A DNA stretch of 21,773 nt. Source: Prevotella sp. GTDB taxonomy: Bacteria; Bacteroidota; Bacteroidia; Bacteroidales; Bacteroidaceae. The notes beneath the pieces were generated by a model. The model was not told the DNA's origin and searched no databases. It saw nothing but the letters and a program-made list of their open reading frames with translations. Numbering within the stretch: the first letter of the stretch is position 1; every line of letters starts with the position of its first letter. Below are positions 1 through 7,790 of this stretch, piece by piece. The translations under genes were made by a program, and so were the position numbers. The DNA is taken from positions 1-21,773 of the forward strand of contig DMYZ01000050.1 in NCBI GenBank assembly GCA_003483565.1, read 5' to 3'.

Positions 1-723
1 AGTTTGCCGCTGATTACCGAATTGCTCAATAAAAATGACCACCATGAGTGGATAGAGTCTTTCAGTAAATACCGTAAGATGGAAGAGGATAAGGTCATTA
101 TACCGGATACTCATCCTACAGAAGGTCCTTTGCTGATGGGAGAGGTTACTCGTGAAGTATCAGAGCAGACTCATGGTGATGCTGTCCTTGTCAATGATGT
201 TGGTCAGAATCAGATGATTTCCAGTCGTTATTTCAAGCTTAATAGAAGATTTTCCATTGTTACCAGTGGCGGTTTCGGCACGATGGGATTTGGACTTCCT
301 GCAGCAATAGGTGCACAGTTTGGTGCTCCGGACCGGACTGTATGCTGTTTTACCGGTGATGGAGGCTTTCAGATGTGCATTCAGGAACTGGGTACCATCA
401 TGGAACAGCAGACTCCTGTTAAAGTGATTATCCTCAACAATAACTATCTTGGCAATGTCCGCCAGTGGCAAGATTTGATGTTCCACAAGCGTCGTTCGTT
501 TACCAAGATGCTTAATCCTCATTATGAGGATATAGCAAAAGGGTATGGCATAGCTTATGATGTTGTCGTCGATCGTAAAGATCTGCATGATAAAGTAGTC
601 CGAATGATGGCCCATAAAGGTCCGTATATTTTGGAGTGTGCCATTAAGGAAGATGAGGACATCGTGCCGATGACTCTTCCGGGGACGAATGTCAATGAGA
701 TGCAGCTTGTGCTGGAGTATTAA
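1..723 (+). CDS. ilvB: Acetolactate synthase large subunit, C-terminal part (5' end outside window)
   Basis: Catalytic subunit of acetolactate (acetohydroxyacid) synthase, the ThDP-dependent enzyme that condenses pyruvate with pyruvate or 2-oxobutyrate at the first common step of valine, leucine and isoleucine synthesis. The window opens in frame inside the gene, and about 240 C-terminal residues are visible. The ThDP/Mg2+ motif is clear: GDGGFQM starts near residue 119 of the visible part and ends in NNNYLG about 25 residues later. The preceding TSGGFGTMGFGLPAAIGA segment is typical of the family. The usual start lies upstream, because the first TTG in frame is internal. ilvN follows 32 bases downstream, so the two subunits are co-transcribed. 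Identification is certain; only the N-terminal half cannot be assessed. Confidence 0.97.
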   Translation, partial: SLPLITELLNKNDHHEWIESFSKYRKMEEDKVIIPDTHPTEGPLLMGEVTREVSEQTHGDAVLVNDVGQNQMISSRYFKLNRRFSIVTSGGFGTMGFGLPAAIGAQFGAPDRTVCCFTGDGGFQMCIQELGTIMEQQTPVKVIILNNNYLGNVRQWQDLMFHKRRSFTKMLNPHYEDIAKGYGIAYDVVVDRKDLHDKVVRMMAHKGPYILECAIKEDEDIVPMTLPGTNVNEMQLVLEY

Positions 724-755
724 CTGTAGTAAGACGATAGAAAACATTAGGTGAC

Positions 756-1307
756 ATGGATAAAAAATTATATACATTATTAGTTTATTCAGAGAATATT
801 GCGGGTATATTGAATCAGGTAACGGCTGTCTTTACTCGCCGGCAGGTGAATATTGAGAGCCTGAATGTATCGGCAAGCAGTATTGAAAATATTCATAAGT
901 ACACGATTACCGTATGGAGCGATGAGGAGCAGATACGCAGGATATGTAAGGCTATCGAAAAGAAAATTGATGTAGTAAAGTGTTCCTACTATACCGATGA
1001 CCAGCTCTTCATCTATGAGGTGGCTCTCTTCAAAATAGCTACTCCGACACTATTGAAAAATCCAGAGATCAGTCGTACTATCCGTCATCTTGATGCACGT
1101 ATGATGGAAGTTAATCCGACTTATACTACAATATTGATGGGTGGACTTACTGATGACATTGCCAGTCTGTTTAATAAGCTCAATGAATGTAATTGTATTC
1201 TGCAGTACACACGCAGCGGGCGCATTGCTGTAACCAGAAGTGTGGAGGAGACCATCAGTAATTACCTTGATGAGCAAGAGAATATAGAGGCTGGATCTTT
1301 GGACTAG
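756..1307 (+). CDS. ilvN: Acetolactate synthase small (regulatory) subunit
   Basis: The regulatory subunit binds the IlvB catalytic subunit, raises its activity and usually carries the branched-chain amino acid feedback site. The protein has 183 residues. It begins with an ACT domain (residues about 5-75): a short strand, then NIAGILNQVTAVFTRRQVNIESLNV, which is the usual ligand-binding loop and helix. A second, IlvN-specific C-terminal domain follows (about 80-165). It is slightly longer than the short E. coli IlvN and matches the 160-190-residue class common in Bacteroidetes. The ATG at 756 is the only sensible start. It sits between ilvB and the thioesterase with short gaps on both sides, in an operon order seen in Bacteroidales. 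Confidence 0.95.
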   Translation: MDKKLYTLLVYSENIAGILNQVTAVFTRRQVNIESLNVSASSIENIHKYTITVWSDEEQIRRICKAIEKKIDVVKCSYYTDDQLFIYEVALFKIATPTLLKNPEISRTIRHLDARMMEVNPTYTTILMGGLTDDIASLFNKLNECNCILQYTRSGRIAVTRSVEETISNYLDEQENIEAGSLD

Positions 1308-1351
1308 AGTTGTTTATCTCAAAAACTGCGGTCAAATTTAAACGAGAAAAA

Positions 1352-2128
1352 ATGAATAGTGAATTATTACCGAAAGTTGGAAAATACAAGTTTTCAGCAT
1401 TGCCCTTTCATTGCGACTTTTTGCATGAACTGTTTCTCGGGCATTTAGGAAATGCACTGCTTAATGCAGCTGATTTTCATAGTAATGACAGGGGATATGG
1501 TATGACTTACCTTAATCCGCATCATAAGACATGGGTATTGAGCCGTCTGGCTATTGAATTGACCGGTGTTCCTAAGGCGTATGAAGAATATTATGTTGAA
1601 ACATGGGTAGAGAATGCAATGAAATTTTTTACCAGTCGAAATTATACAATGAAGGGGCTGGATGGCCATGTCTATGGTTATGGGCGTAGTATTTGGGCCT
1701 TGATAGATACTGACACTCGCCAGCCAGCTGATATTCTTTCTATTCGTGACGGAAGGATCACAGAGTATATTGAAAATGATAAGGAATGCCCTATCAAACC
1801 GGCATCACGAGTTCCTATAGGGGAAGAAGCAGAATACGTCCGTACAATTGATACCTATTATAACGATGTTGATATGAACGGGCATATTAATTCTGTAAAA
1901 TATATAGAGCATTTGCTGGATCTTTTTTCCCTTGACTATTATCGTCATCATCATCTTCGACGTCTGGATATTGCTTATGTTGCAGAAACCTACCAAGGAG
2001 ATCAACTTCATTTTTATCGCGAAGAAATTAATGAAAATGAATATAATATACGGATTATGAAATCTTCTCCTGAAAAGGAAAATAAAGTCGAAGTTGTAAG
2101 ATGTTGTGTTAAATTCGTAAAAGATTGA
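1352..2128 (+). CDS. Acyl-ACP thioesterase (FatA/FatB-like, double hotdog)
   Basis: Hydrolyses the thioester of acyl-ACP to release free fatty acid in the cytoplasm. The protein has 258 residues from the ATG at 1352. A TTG at 1310 would add 14 residues, but the ATG follows a purine-rich stretch and gives the usual family length. Two hotdog folds are expected. The second carries the catalytic signature DVDMNGHIN (residues 172-180), in which D174, N176 and H178 fit the D-x-N-x-H motif of FatA/FatB thioesterases. Its position between ilvN and ilvC, with a 44-base gap after ilvN, places it in the branched-chain amino acid operon. Involvement in branched-chain fatty acid release is my inference, and the chain-length preference cannot be read from the sequence. 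Confidence 0.9.
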   Translation: MNSELLPKVGKYKFSALPFHCDFLHELFLGHLGNALLNAADFHSNDRGYGMTYLNPHHKTWVLSRLAIELTGVPKAYEEYYVETWVENAMKFFTSRNYTMKGLDGHVYGYGRSIWALIDTDTRQPADILSIRDGRITEYIENDKECPIKPASRVPIGEEAEYVRTIDTYYNDVDMNGHINSVKYIEHLLDLFSLDYYRHHHLRRLDIAYVAETYQGDQLHFYREEINENEYNIRIMKSSPEKENKVEVVRCCVKFVKD

Positions 2129-2135
2129 AAGAAAA

Positions 2136-2167
2136 TTTGGTAGTTATATTATAAATCATTACCTTTG
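2136..2167 (+). promoter_or_regulatory. Bacteroidetes-type promoter for ilvC
   Basis: TTTG at 2136-2139, a 20-base spacer and TACCTTTG at 2160-2167 match the TTTG-N19-21-TAnnTTTG promoter pattern of this phylum. It starts just after the thioesterase stop. Transcription would begin near 2174, giving ilvC a leader of about 98 bases and expression independent of the upstream ilvBN part. Confidence 0.75.
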
Positions 2168-2271
2168 CAGTCGATTTTAAAATGGAATAAATATTCTGAT
2201 TGGGATTAAGAAGAGAATTGAAAAACAATATAAATGCGCGGTCCATGTCGATCGCATAAAAATAATGTAAT

Positions 2272-3312
2272 ATGGCAGAAATGAATTTCGGTGGCGTAGT
2301 TGAAACAGTAGTCACCAAGAAAGAGTTCACATTGGAAAAAGCACGTGAAGTACTTAAAAACGAAACTATTGCTGTCTTGGGCTATGGTATTCAGGGCCCA
2401 GGTCAGGCTTGCAACCTTCGTGACAATGGATTCAATGTCATCGTCGGTCAGCGTAAAGGTAAAACCTATGATAAAGCAAAAGCTGATGGATGGGTACCCG
2501 GCAAGACCTTGTTCTCTATTGAAGAGGCTGTCGAGAAGGGCACCATTATCTGTATGTTGCTTTCTGATGCTGGTCAGATCTCTGTCTGGCCTACAATCAA
2601 GGATAAACTAGAAGGCAAGACCTTATATTATTCACATGGATTTGCCATTAACTGGCAGGAGCGTACAAAAGTAGTTCCTCCTAAAGATATTGATGTTATT
2701 ATGGTGGCTCCTAAGGGTTCTGGTACCTCTCTTCGTACCATGTTCCAGGAAGGACGTGGCATTAACTGTTCTTTTGCTGTGTACCAGAATGCTTCCGGCA
2801 AGGCTACAGACAAAACTCTGGCTCTTGGGGTCGGTATAGGTGCAGGTTATTTGTTCAAGACGACGTTCCAGCGTGAGGCAACATCGGATCTTACAGGTGA
2901 GCGTGGCTCTCTGATGGGTGCTATCGAAGGTTTGTTCGAGGCTCAATATGATGTTTTGCGTGAGCATGGACATTCTCCTTCTGAAGCCGTTAATGAGACT
3001 ATTGAGGAATTGACACAGAGTTTGATGCCGCTGTTCGCTGAAAAGGGAATGGACTGGATGTATGCTAATTGTTCAACAACAGCCCAGCGTGGTGCTCTCG
3101 ATTGGGCTCCTCGTTTCCGTGAGGCTATCAAACCGGTTATGGAGTGGTTATATCTCTCTGTTAAGAGTGGTGAAGAGGCTCAGATCTCTATTGACAAGAA
3201 CTCACAGTCTGATTACCGCGAGAAGTTGAACGCAGAGCTGAAGGCTATGCACGACAAAGAAATGTGGCGTGCTGCAGCAACTTGCCGCGAACTTCGTCCT
3301 GAAAGAAACTAA
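2272..3312 (+). CDS. ilvC: Ketol-acid reductoisomerase (NADP+)
   Basis: Catalyses the Mg2+- and NADPH-dependent isomerisation and reduction of acetolactate or acetohydroxybutyrate, the second step of branched-chain amino acid synthesis. The protein has 346 residues. The Rossmann motif GYGIQGPGQACNLRDNG lies at residues 38-53, followed by the cofactor-specificity loop VGQRKGK. The catalytic domain shows YYSHGFAIN and TSDLTGERGSLMGAIEGLFEAQ, containing the metal-binding Asp and Glu. The GPGQA variant in place of the common GHAHA is what I would expect for the Bacteroidetes form. The ATG at 2272 is chosen over a second ATG three codons later because it adds a normal N-terminus. It has its own promoter and ends in a strong terminator, and closes the operon. 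Confidence 0.97.
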   Translation: MAEMNFGGVVETVVTKKEFTLEKAREVLKNETIAVLGYGIQGPGQACNLRDNGFNVIVGQRKGKTYDKAKADGWVPGKTLFSIEEAVEKGTIICMLLSDAGQISVWPTIKDKLEGKTLYYSHGFAINWQERTKVVPPKDIDVIMVAPKGSGTSLRTMFQEGRGINCSFAVYQNASGKATDKTLALGVGIGAGYLFKTTFQREATSDLTGERGSLMGAIEGLFEAQYDVLREHGHSPSEAVNETIEELTQSLMPLFAEKGMDWMYANCSTTAQRGALDWAPRFREAIKPVMEWLYLSVKSGEEAQISIDKNSQSDYREKLNAELKAMHDKEMWRAAATCRELRPERN

Positions 3313-3341
3313 TTTTTTTCTCGTACATAATGTTGAAACCG

Positions 3342-3376
3342 GGAGTAGTCATTGTGAAATGACTGCTCCTTTTTTT
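3342..3376 (+). terminator. Rho-independent terminator of ilvC / the ilv operon
   Basis: Arms GGAGTAGTCATT (3342-3353) and AATGACTGCTCC (3358-3369) pair over 12 bases with one G-U. The loop is GTGA, and seven T follow (3370-3376). It lies 29 bases after the ilvC stop. Confidence 0.9.
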
Positions 3377-4113
3377 ATATATATTATGTCTTGTTATATT
3401 TTCATCAATGTCGTGTATATATTTTTATGAGATAAAAAAGTTTCTAATAAATTTGGACTTTTCATTTTTTTGCTGTATTTTCGCTTTTAGAATCTGATAG
3501 AAAAACTTTTATGGAGCCCTTGACAATTAGAGATGAATAGTGATCATCTTATCTTTATAAAATAAAACAGTAAATGAATATAATTTTATGGATTTATTCC
3601 ATATTATTATTAATTTAAGTAGTTTGAGATCTCCTGTATGTGAGATATAGGAGATCTTTATTGCATAATCAGAAATAATAACAAAGTACTTTTCGTTTTT
3701 CACAAATTTTCAATTCTTTTTCTTTTTGCGTGTGAATATGCGAGAAATGAAATAGTTAGTAAATACACTTATATTAATTACTTGTCAAATGTTGACATCT
3801 TTTATATCCTAAAAGTATGTCTTTTAGCTATAAAGAAGGCATGTTTTGGGTTGTATTTGATGACTGAATACAAGGTGTTTGGTGGCCTTAAGCAACCTGA
3901 TTAACGGTTAAATGCAAGATGTCGGATGATTCTTGATTTTTATTTTCTAAAAGATGCTTGATTACATTTTCAGATCGATATGCTCTGAAGACTGGTTTTG
4001 TGGCTAAATTTATTTACAAAAAAGGGGGTTGTGTCTTTCTTTTATGAAGGAATAATGCATTTAATAATTTTGCGTGTTTAAAGTCCATATAGGCTGAATT
4101 GATGAAAAAAGAA
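3377..4113. other. Gene-poor AT-rich gap between ilvC terminator and recQ 3' end
   Basis: This is a 737-base stretch with no credible protein gene over 20 codons. It holds a promoter-like pair (TTTG 3452-3455, TATTTTCG 3476-3483) followed by three tiny ORFs: 3511-3540 (9 aa), 3533-3565 (10 aa) and 3574-3618, a wholly hydrophobic 14-mer MNIILWIYSILLLI. A strong hairpin follows at 3627-3657. Further on are an inverted repeat TGTCAA-ATG-TTGACA (3783-3797), a hairpin CTAAAAG-5-CTTTTAG (3809-3827) and two overlapping short ORFs (3817-3867 and 3860-3904). A TAATTTTG element at 4065-4072 points towards recQ on the opposite strand. No tRNA or recognised RNA family was seen. The stretch could hold a small RNA, a micro-protein or eroded gene remains; none is proven. 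Confidence 0.5.
3627..3657. repeat. Strong hairpin, possible terminator of a short transcript
   Basis: AGATCTCCT (3627-3635) and AGGAGATCT (3649-3657) are perfectly complementary. The stem extends inward by four more pairs (one G-U) to a 5-base loop, giving about 13 pairs. On the + strand it is followed by only a weak T run (TTTATT), so a terminator role is plausible but not typical. It lies 8 bases after the micro-ORF ending at 3618. Confidence 0.5.
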
Positions 4114-6009
4114 CTACGGTATTTTTATTTCGGAATAATTGAGGATAACTTTATTTTCCTCGATAAGATGGTTGAGAACTTCCTTGAAAAGATTTTCCGG
4201 AAAATTCAAGGATTTAAATTCCGTAATTTCATGATATTGTTTGTCGGAAAGCATTTCAAGGATTTTTTCCTTGATTGTTTCGGTTTCGTGTCTGCTGGGT
4301 GTTTCATTTTTGTGGGCGATACAGACATCACACCGTCCACAGTCATGTTTGTTTTCTTCACCAAAATACTCCAATAATTGGCGGCTGCGGCAAACATTAT
4401 CATTTTCTGCATAATTTATTACAGCATCAATACGTTTGATATATTGTTCTTTCCGGTCCTCATAGATTTCTTTTGAGATAATAATTTCCTGTTTGTCGAC
4501 ACGGTCATGCTGATAAGTAATATAAGGAACTTTACGACGAGGTATGAACTGAAGAATGTGCCTGGCACTGAGATTCTTGAGTATGAGGTAAACGGCTTGC
4601 TGAGTCAGCCCTGTCTTCTTGGCTATGAGACTTTCATCAATATATACAAAATCAGTGAAGAGTCCTCCGTAATCGCGCAGTAATTGCGTAATGACCTTGT
4701 CTTCTTTTTCTGAAAGTGTATTCAACTGATAGAGATCATTGCGTTCTAAGAGAAAATGAAGGCGTGCTTGATTGTTAGGATCATTTTCGTAATGAATATA
4801 GTCCATATGGTCCAGAATATGCAGGGCACTGTCTACTGGTATCGGAAAATATTTGTAGGTGAAGCAGAATTTATCGATGGCAAATTCAAAGGTATGTCCA
4901 CCGGCGCTTCCGACACCGATCTGATAAAAATAGGCGAGATGTTCGTAGATATCCCGAATGTATTCTTTATCAGGGAATGTATCGGGAATGCGACGATGAA
5001 GTTTCTGTTTATCATTGCCATTATAAAGTAAAACAGCATACGACTGTAATCCGTCCCGCCCTGCTCGCCCCGCTTCCTGAAAGTAGGCCTCAAGTGAATC
5101 GGGACAGTCAATATGTATAACAATACGTACATCAGGTTTATCGATACCCATGCCAAAGGCATTGGTAGCAACCATGATCCGTACTTCATTCTGTTGCCAT
5201 GATTTTTGCCGTTCATCTTTTATGGCAGGATCAAGACCGGCATGATAGAATGTTGATTTGATATTGTGCTGCTGGAGCAAGGATGTAATTTCTTTGCACT
5301 TTTTGCGGCTCCGTACATAGACAATACCGCAACCTGTGATAGAAGTAAGAATATGTATGAGTTCTTGATTTTTGTCGGCAGTATGGCGGACAACATAAGC
5401 CAGATTCTTGCGTTCGAAACTCATACGAAAGACATTCTTCTGCTTAAACTCCAGACGCTCCTGAATATCTTCAACGACACGTAGGGTTGCTGTTGCTGTC
5501 AGAGCAAGGATGGGAACATCCGGTTTAATCTTTCGTATTTCTGCTATTTTTAGGTATGATGGTCTGAAATCATAGCCCCATTGACTTATGCAGTGAGCTT
5601 CGTCAACGGTAATGAAGCTCACCGGAATATGGCGTAATTTGGTTTGGAAAAGTTCTGATGATAATCGCTCTGGTGAGATGTAGAGGAAAGTTATGCCACC
5701 GAAAATGCAATTTTCAAGTATTTGGACAATTTCATTTCGTGACATACCTGAGTAAATAGCTTCAGCACGCAGGCCCTGCTGTTTGAGATGGGATACCTGA
5801 TCTTTCATTAAGGCGATGAGGGGAGTGATAATAATGCATACACCCTTCATGGCAAGTGCTGGTACCTGAAAAGTTATGGATTTGCCACCACCTGTAGGCA
5901 TAAGGCCAAGAGTATCCCGGCCGGCACCAATAGATTCGATAATGTCTTGTTGGATGCCTCTGAAATTCGGGTAGCCCCAATACTGACGTAAGATTTCCAA
6001 ATAAGTCAT
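4114..6009 (-). CDS. recQ: RecQ-family ATP-dependent DNA helicase
   Basis: A 3'-5' superfamily 2 DNA helicase for recombination and repair; 631 residues. The visible motifs are a Q-motif-like FRGIQQDII near residue 17, Walker A PTGGGKS (38-44), Walker B DEAH (136-139) followed by the RecQ aromatic loop ISQWGYDFRP, SAT-like TATAT (171-175), and motif VI QEAGRAGRDG (311-320). The zinc cluster is C540-x16-C557-x2-C560-x2-C563, which has canonical spacing but lies about 220 residues after motif VI, rather than about 50 as in E. coli RecQ. A helix-turn-helix-like segment occupies about 455-490. No HRDC domain is visible. It is 20 bases downstream of recJ and almost certainly co-transcribed. The family is certain; whether this is the main RecQ of the organism is not. 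Confidence 0.93.
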   Translation of the reverse strand: MTYLEILRQYWGYPNFRGIQQDIIESIGAGRDTLGLMPTGGGKSITFQVPALAMKGVCIIITPLIALMKDQVSHLKQQGLRAEAIYSGMSRNEIVQILENCIFGGITFLYISPERLSSELFQTKLRHIPVSFITVDEAHCISQWGYDFRPSYLKIAEIRKIKPDVPILALTATATLRVVEDIQERLEFKQKNVFRMSFERKNLAYVVRHTADKNQELIHILTSITGCGIVYVRSRKKCKEITSLLQQHNIKSTFYHAGLDPAIKDERQKSWQQNEVRIMVATNAFGMGIDKPDVRIVIHIDCPDSLEAYFQEAGRAGRDGLQSYAVLLYNGNDKQKLHRRIPDTFPDKEYIRDIYEHLAYFYQIGVGSAGGHTFEFAIDKFCFTYKYFPIPVDSALHILDHMDYIHYENDPNNQARLHFLLERNDLYQLNTLSEKEDKVITQLLRDYGGLFTDFVYIDESLIAKKTGLTQQAVYLILKNLSARHILQFIPRRKVPYITYQHDRVDKQEIIISKEIYEDRKEQYIKRIDAVINYAENDNVCRSRQLLEYFGEENKHDCGRCDVCIAHKNETPSRHETETIKEKILEMLSDKQYHEITEFKSLNFPENLFKEVLNHLIEENKVILNYSEIKIP

Positions 6010-6029
6010 AGCATACTATTATCCATGAA

Positions 6030-7757
6030 TTAATTAGCCGTTGAAGGCCGGATATCTTCTATCTGTAACTGCACTTGATTTTTCTTAAATACGTTATCTT
6101 CAATAGTGTAAGCAATATCAAAACTTCTTTTGCTCTTGATGAAACGTGCACTTCCACTTTGGCCAAAAGCAATACCATTGAGGACATTGCTAGACTTGGA
6201 GTCGACAAGTTCCAGTTTAATATGCTCTTGATGACGTCCTACAACTTTACTGGTTCCGTAGTCGTAAACACCTATGGTACAGAAGTTTGGCTTTGGATTC
6301 CCTGGACCGAAAGGAGAGAATTTCTTCAAGTCGTTATGAAGTTTTTTTGTGATGTCTTTGAAGTCAATGACAGCATCTATGTTGAGTGTAGCTTCTGTCA
6401 ACTCCGGCTCAATATGTTGTTCTACGTATTCCTGGAAGCGTCGTCGGAATTCCCTTACATTATCCCATTTCATGGTTAGCCCGGCTGCATAAGTGTGACC
6501 GCCAAAATTAATGAGCAGATCCCTGCAACTTTTTATGGCAGAATATATATCAAACCCGGTTACACTACGGGCAGAACCTGTGGCCAGCTCATCTGTACTC
6601 TTCGTTATGACAACAGTAGGGCGGAAATAGATTTCCGTAAGTCGGGAGGCAACAATGCCAATAATTCCCTTCTTCCAGTTTTCATCATAGAGAACAATAC
6701 TGGACTTATGGCCCTGACTTTCAAGGCGGCTTACAATGTGGTTGGCTTCCTCAGTCATCTGCTTGTCTATATCCTTGCGTTGTTCATTATATTCATTAAT
6801 GTGTTGGGCAAGGCTGATAGCAGAGGCAAAATCTTTCTCTACAAGCAGGTCAACACTCTCTTTACCGTTTTCCATCCTTCCTGAAGCATTAATTCGGGGA
6901 CCGATTTTGAAAATAATATCACTCATTGATATTTCTTTTCCGCTTAGTCCACAGATATCAATGATTGCCTTCAAGCCGACACTTGGATTTTGGTTGAGCT
7001 GTTTTAGTCCATGAAAGGCTAAAATGCGGTTTTCTCCTTCTACTGGCACAATGTCGGCAGCAATGGCAACGGCGCATAGATCAAGAAGAGGAATGAGCTG
7101 AGTAAACGGAATACCGTTGTTCTTAGCCCATGCTTGCATGAATTTAAATCCTACGCCACAACCGCAGAGGTACTTGAAGGGGAAGGTATCGTCCGGTCTC
7201 TTCGGATTGAGTATGGCCACAGCTTCTGGCATGGTCTCATCAGGTACATGATGATCGCAGATAATGAAATCAATGCCCAAGCTCTTGGCATAGGCAATCT
7301 CTTCGATAGCTTTAATGCCGCAATCGAGGATAATAATGAGTTTGACACCTGTCTCATGAGCGTAGTCTATTCCTTTCCGGCTTACTCCATAACCTTCATC
7401 ATAACGGTCTGGAATGTAGTAATCGATACTTGAATAGAAACGTTGTAAGAACTTATAGACCAAGGCTACAGCAGTACATCCGTCTACATCATAGTCACCA
7501 TAGACTAAGATGTGTTCTTTCCTTCCCATTGCATCATTTAGGCGGTCAACAGCAATATCCATATCCCTTATCAGGTAAGGATCAAGGAGGTCTGCCAGTT
7601 GAGGGCGGAAGAAACGCTTGGCTGCACTTTCTGTAGTGATGCCGCGACGTATCAGCAGCTGAGCCAAAAGAGGGCTCATGTTGATTTTCTCCCCCAGGAT
7701 TTTAGCTGCTTTGTCTTGTTCTGATGTAGGTGTCGTGTATTTCCATTTAAAATGCAT
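6030..7757 (-). CDS. recJ: Single-stranded-DNA-specific 5'-3' exonuclease RecJ
   Basis: Degrades single-stranded DNA 5' to 3' with Mn2+/Mg2+, acting in resection, mismatch repair and the RecF pathway. The protein has 575 residues, the usual length. The DHH-domain motifs are GDYDVDG (87-93), LDCG (144-147) and DHH (168-170), which together hold the metal-binding aspartates and histidines. The DHHA1 part contains GSARS and the GGHTYAAG motif, and the C-terminal part is the OB-like region. It is the first gene of a recJ-recQ pair; recQ follows after 20 bases, which suggests that unwinding and digestion are coupled. A possible -7 element, TAACTTTA on the minus strand at 7782-7789, lies just after the terminator of the upstream peptidase gene; no clear -33 box is seen. 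Confidence 0.96.
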   Translation of the reverse strand: MHFKWKYTTPTSEQDKAAKILGEKINMSPLLAQLLIRRGITTESAAKRFFRPQLADLLDPYLIRDMDIAVDRLNDAMGRKEHILVYGDYDVDGCTAVALVYKFLQRFYSSIDYYIPDRYDEGYGVSRKGIDYAHETGVKLIIILDCGIKAIEEIAYAKSLGIDFIICDHHVPDETMPEAVAILNPKRPDDTFPFKYLCGCGVGFKFMQAWAKNNGIPFTQLIPLLDLCAVAIAADIVPVEGENRILAFHGLKQLNQNPSVGLKAIIDICGLSGKEISMSDIIFKIGPRINASGRMENGKESVDLLVEKDFASAISLAQHINEYNEQRKDIDKQMTEEANHIVSRLESQGHKSSIVLYDENWKKGIIGIVASRLTEIYFRPTVVITKSTDELATGSARSVTGFDIYSAIKSCRDLLINFGGHTYAAGLTMKWDNVREFRRRFQEYVEQHIEPELTEATLNIDAVIDFKDITKKLHNDLKKFSPFGPGNPKPNFCTIGVYDYGTSKVVGRHQEHIKLELVDSKSSNVLNGIAFGQSGSARFIKSKRSFDIAYTIEDNVFKKNQVQLQIEDIRPSTAN

Positions 7758-7790
7758 TTTAATTGTTTTTATTTCTGTGTGTAAAGTTAC

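Noticed and set aside
160..777. 205-codon minus-strand ORF opposite ilvB
   Set aside because: Shadow of the conserved ilvB reading frame, running past its stop; no signal, domain or promoter.
1310..1351. TTG start adding 14 residues to the thioesterase
   Set aside because: It begins 2 bases after the ilvN stop without a ribosome site, and the extension is not family-like; the ATG at 1352 is better.
4099..4377. 92-codon + strand ORF at the recQ 3' end
   Set aside because: It lies almost wholly opposite recQ and its Phe-rich sequence is what antisense reading of Lys/Glu-rich codons gives. An antisense RNA remains possible and is listed as a finding.
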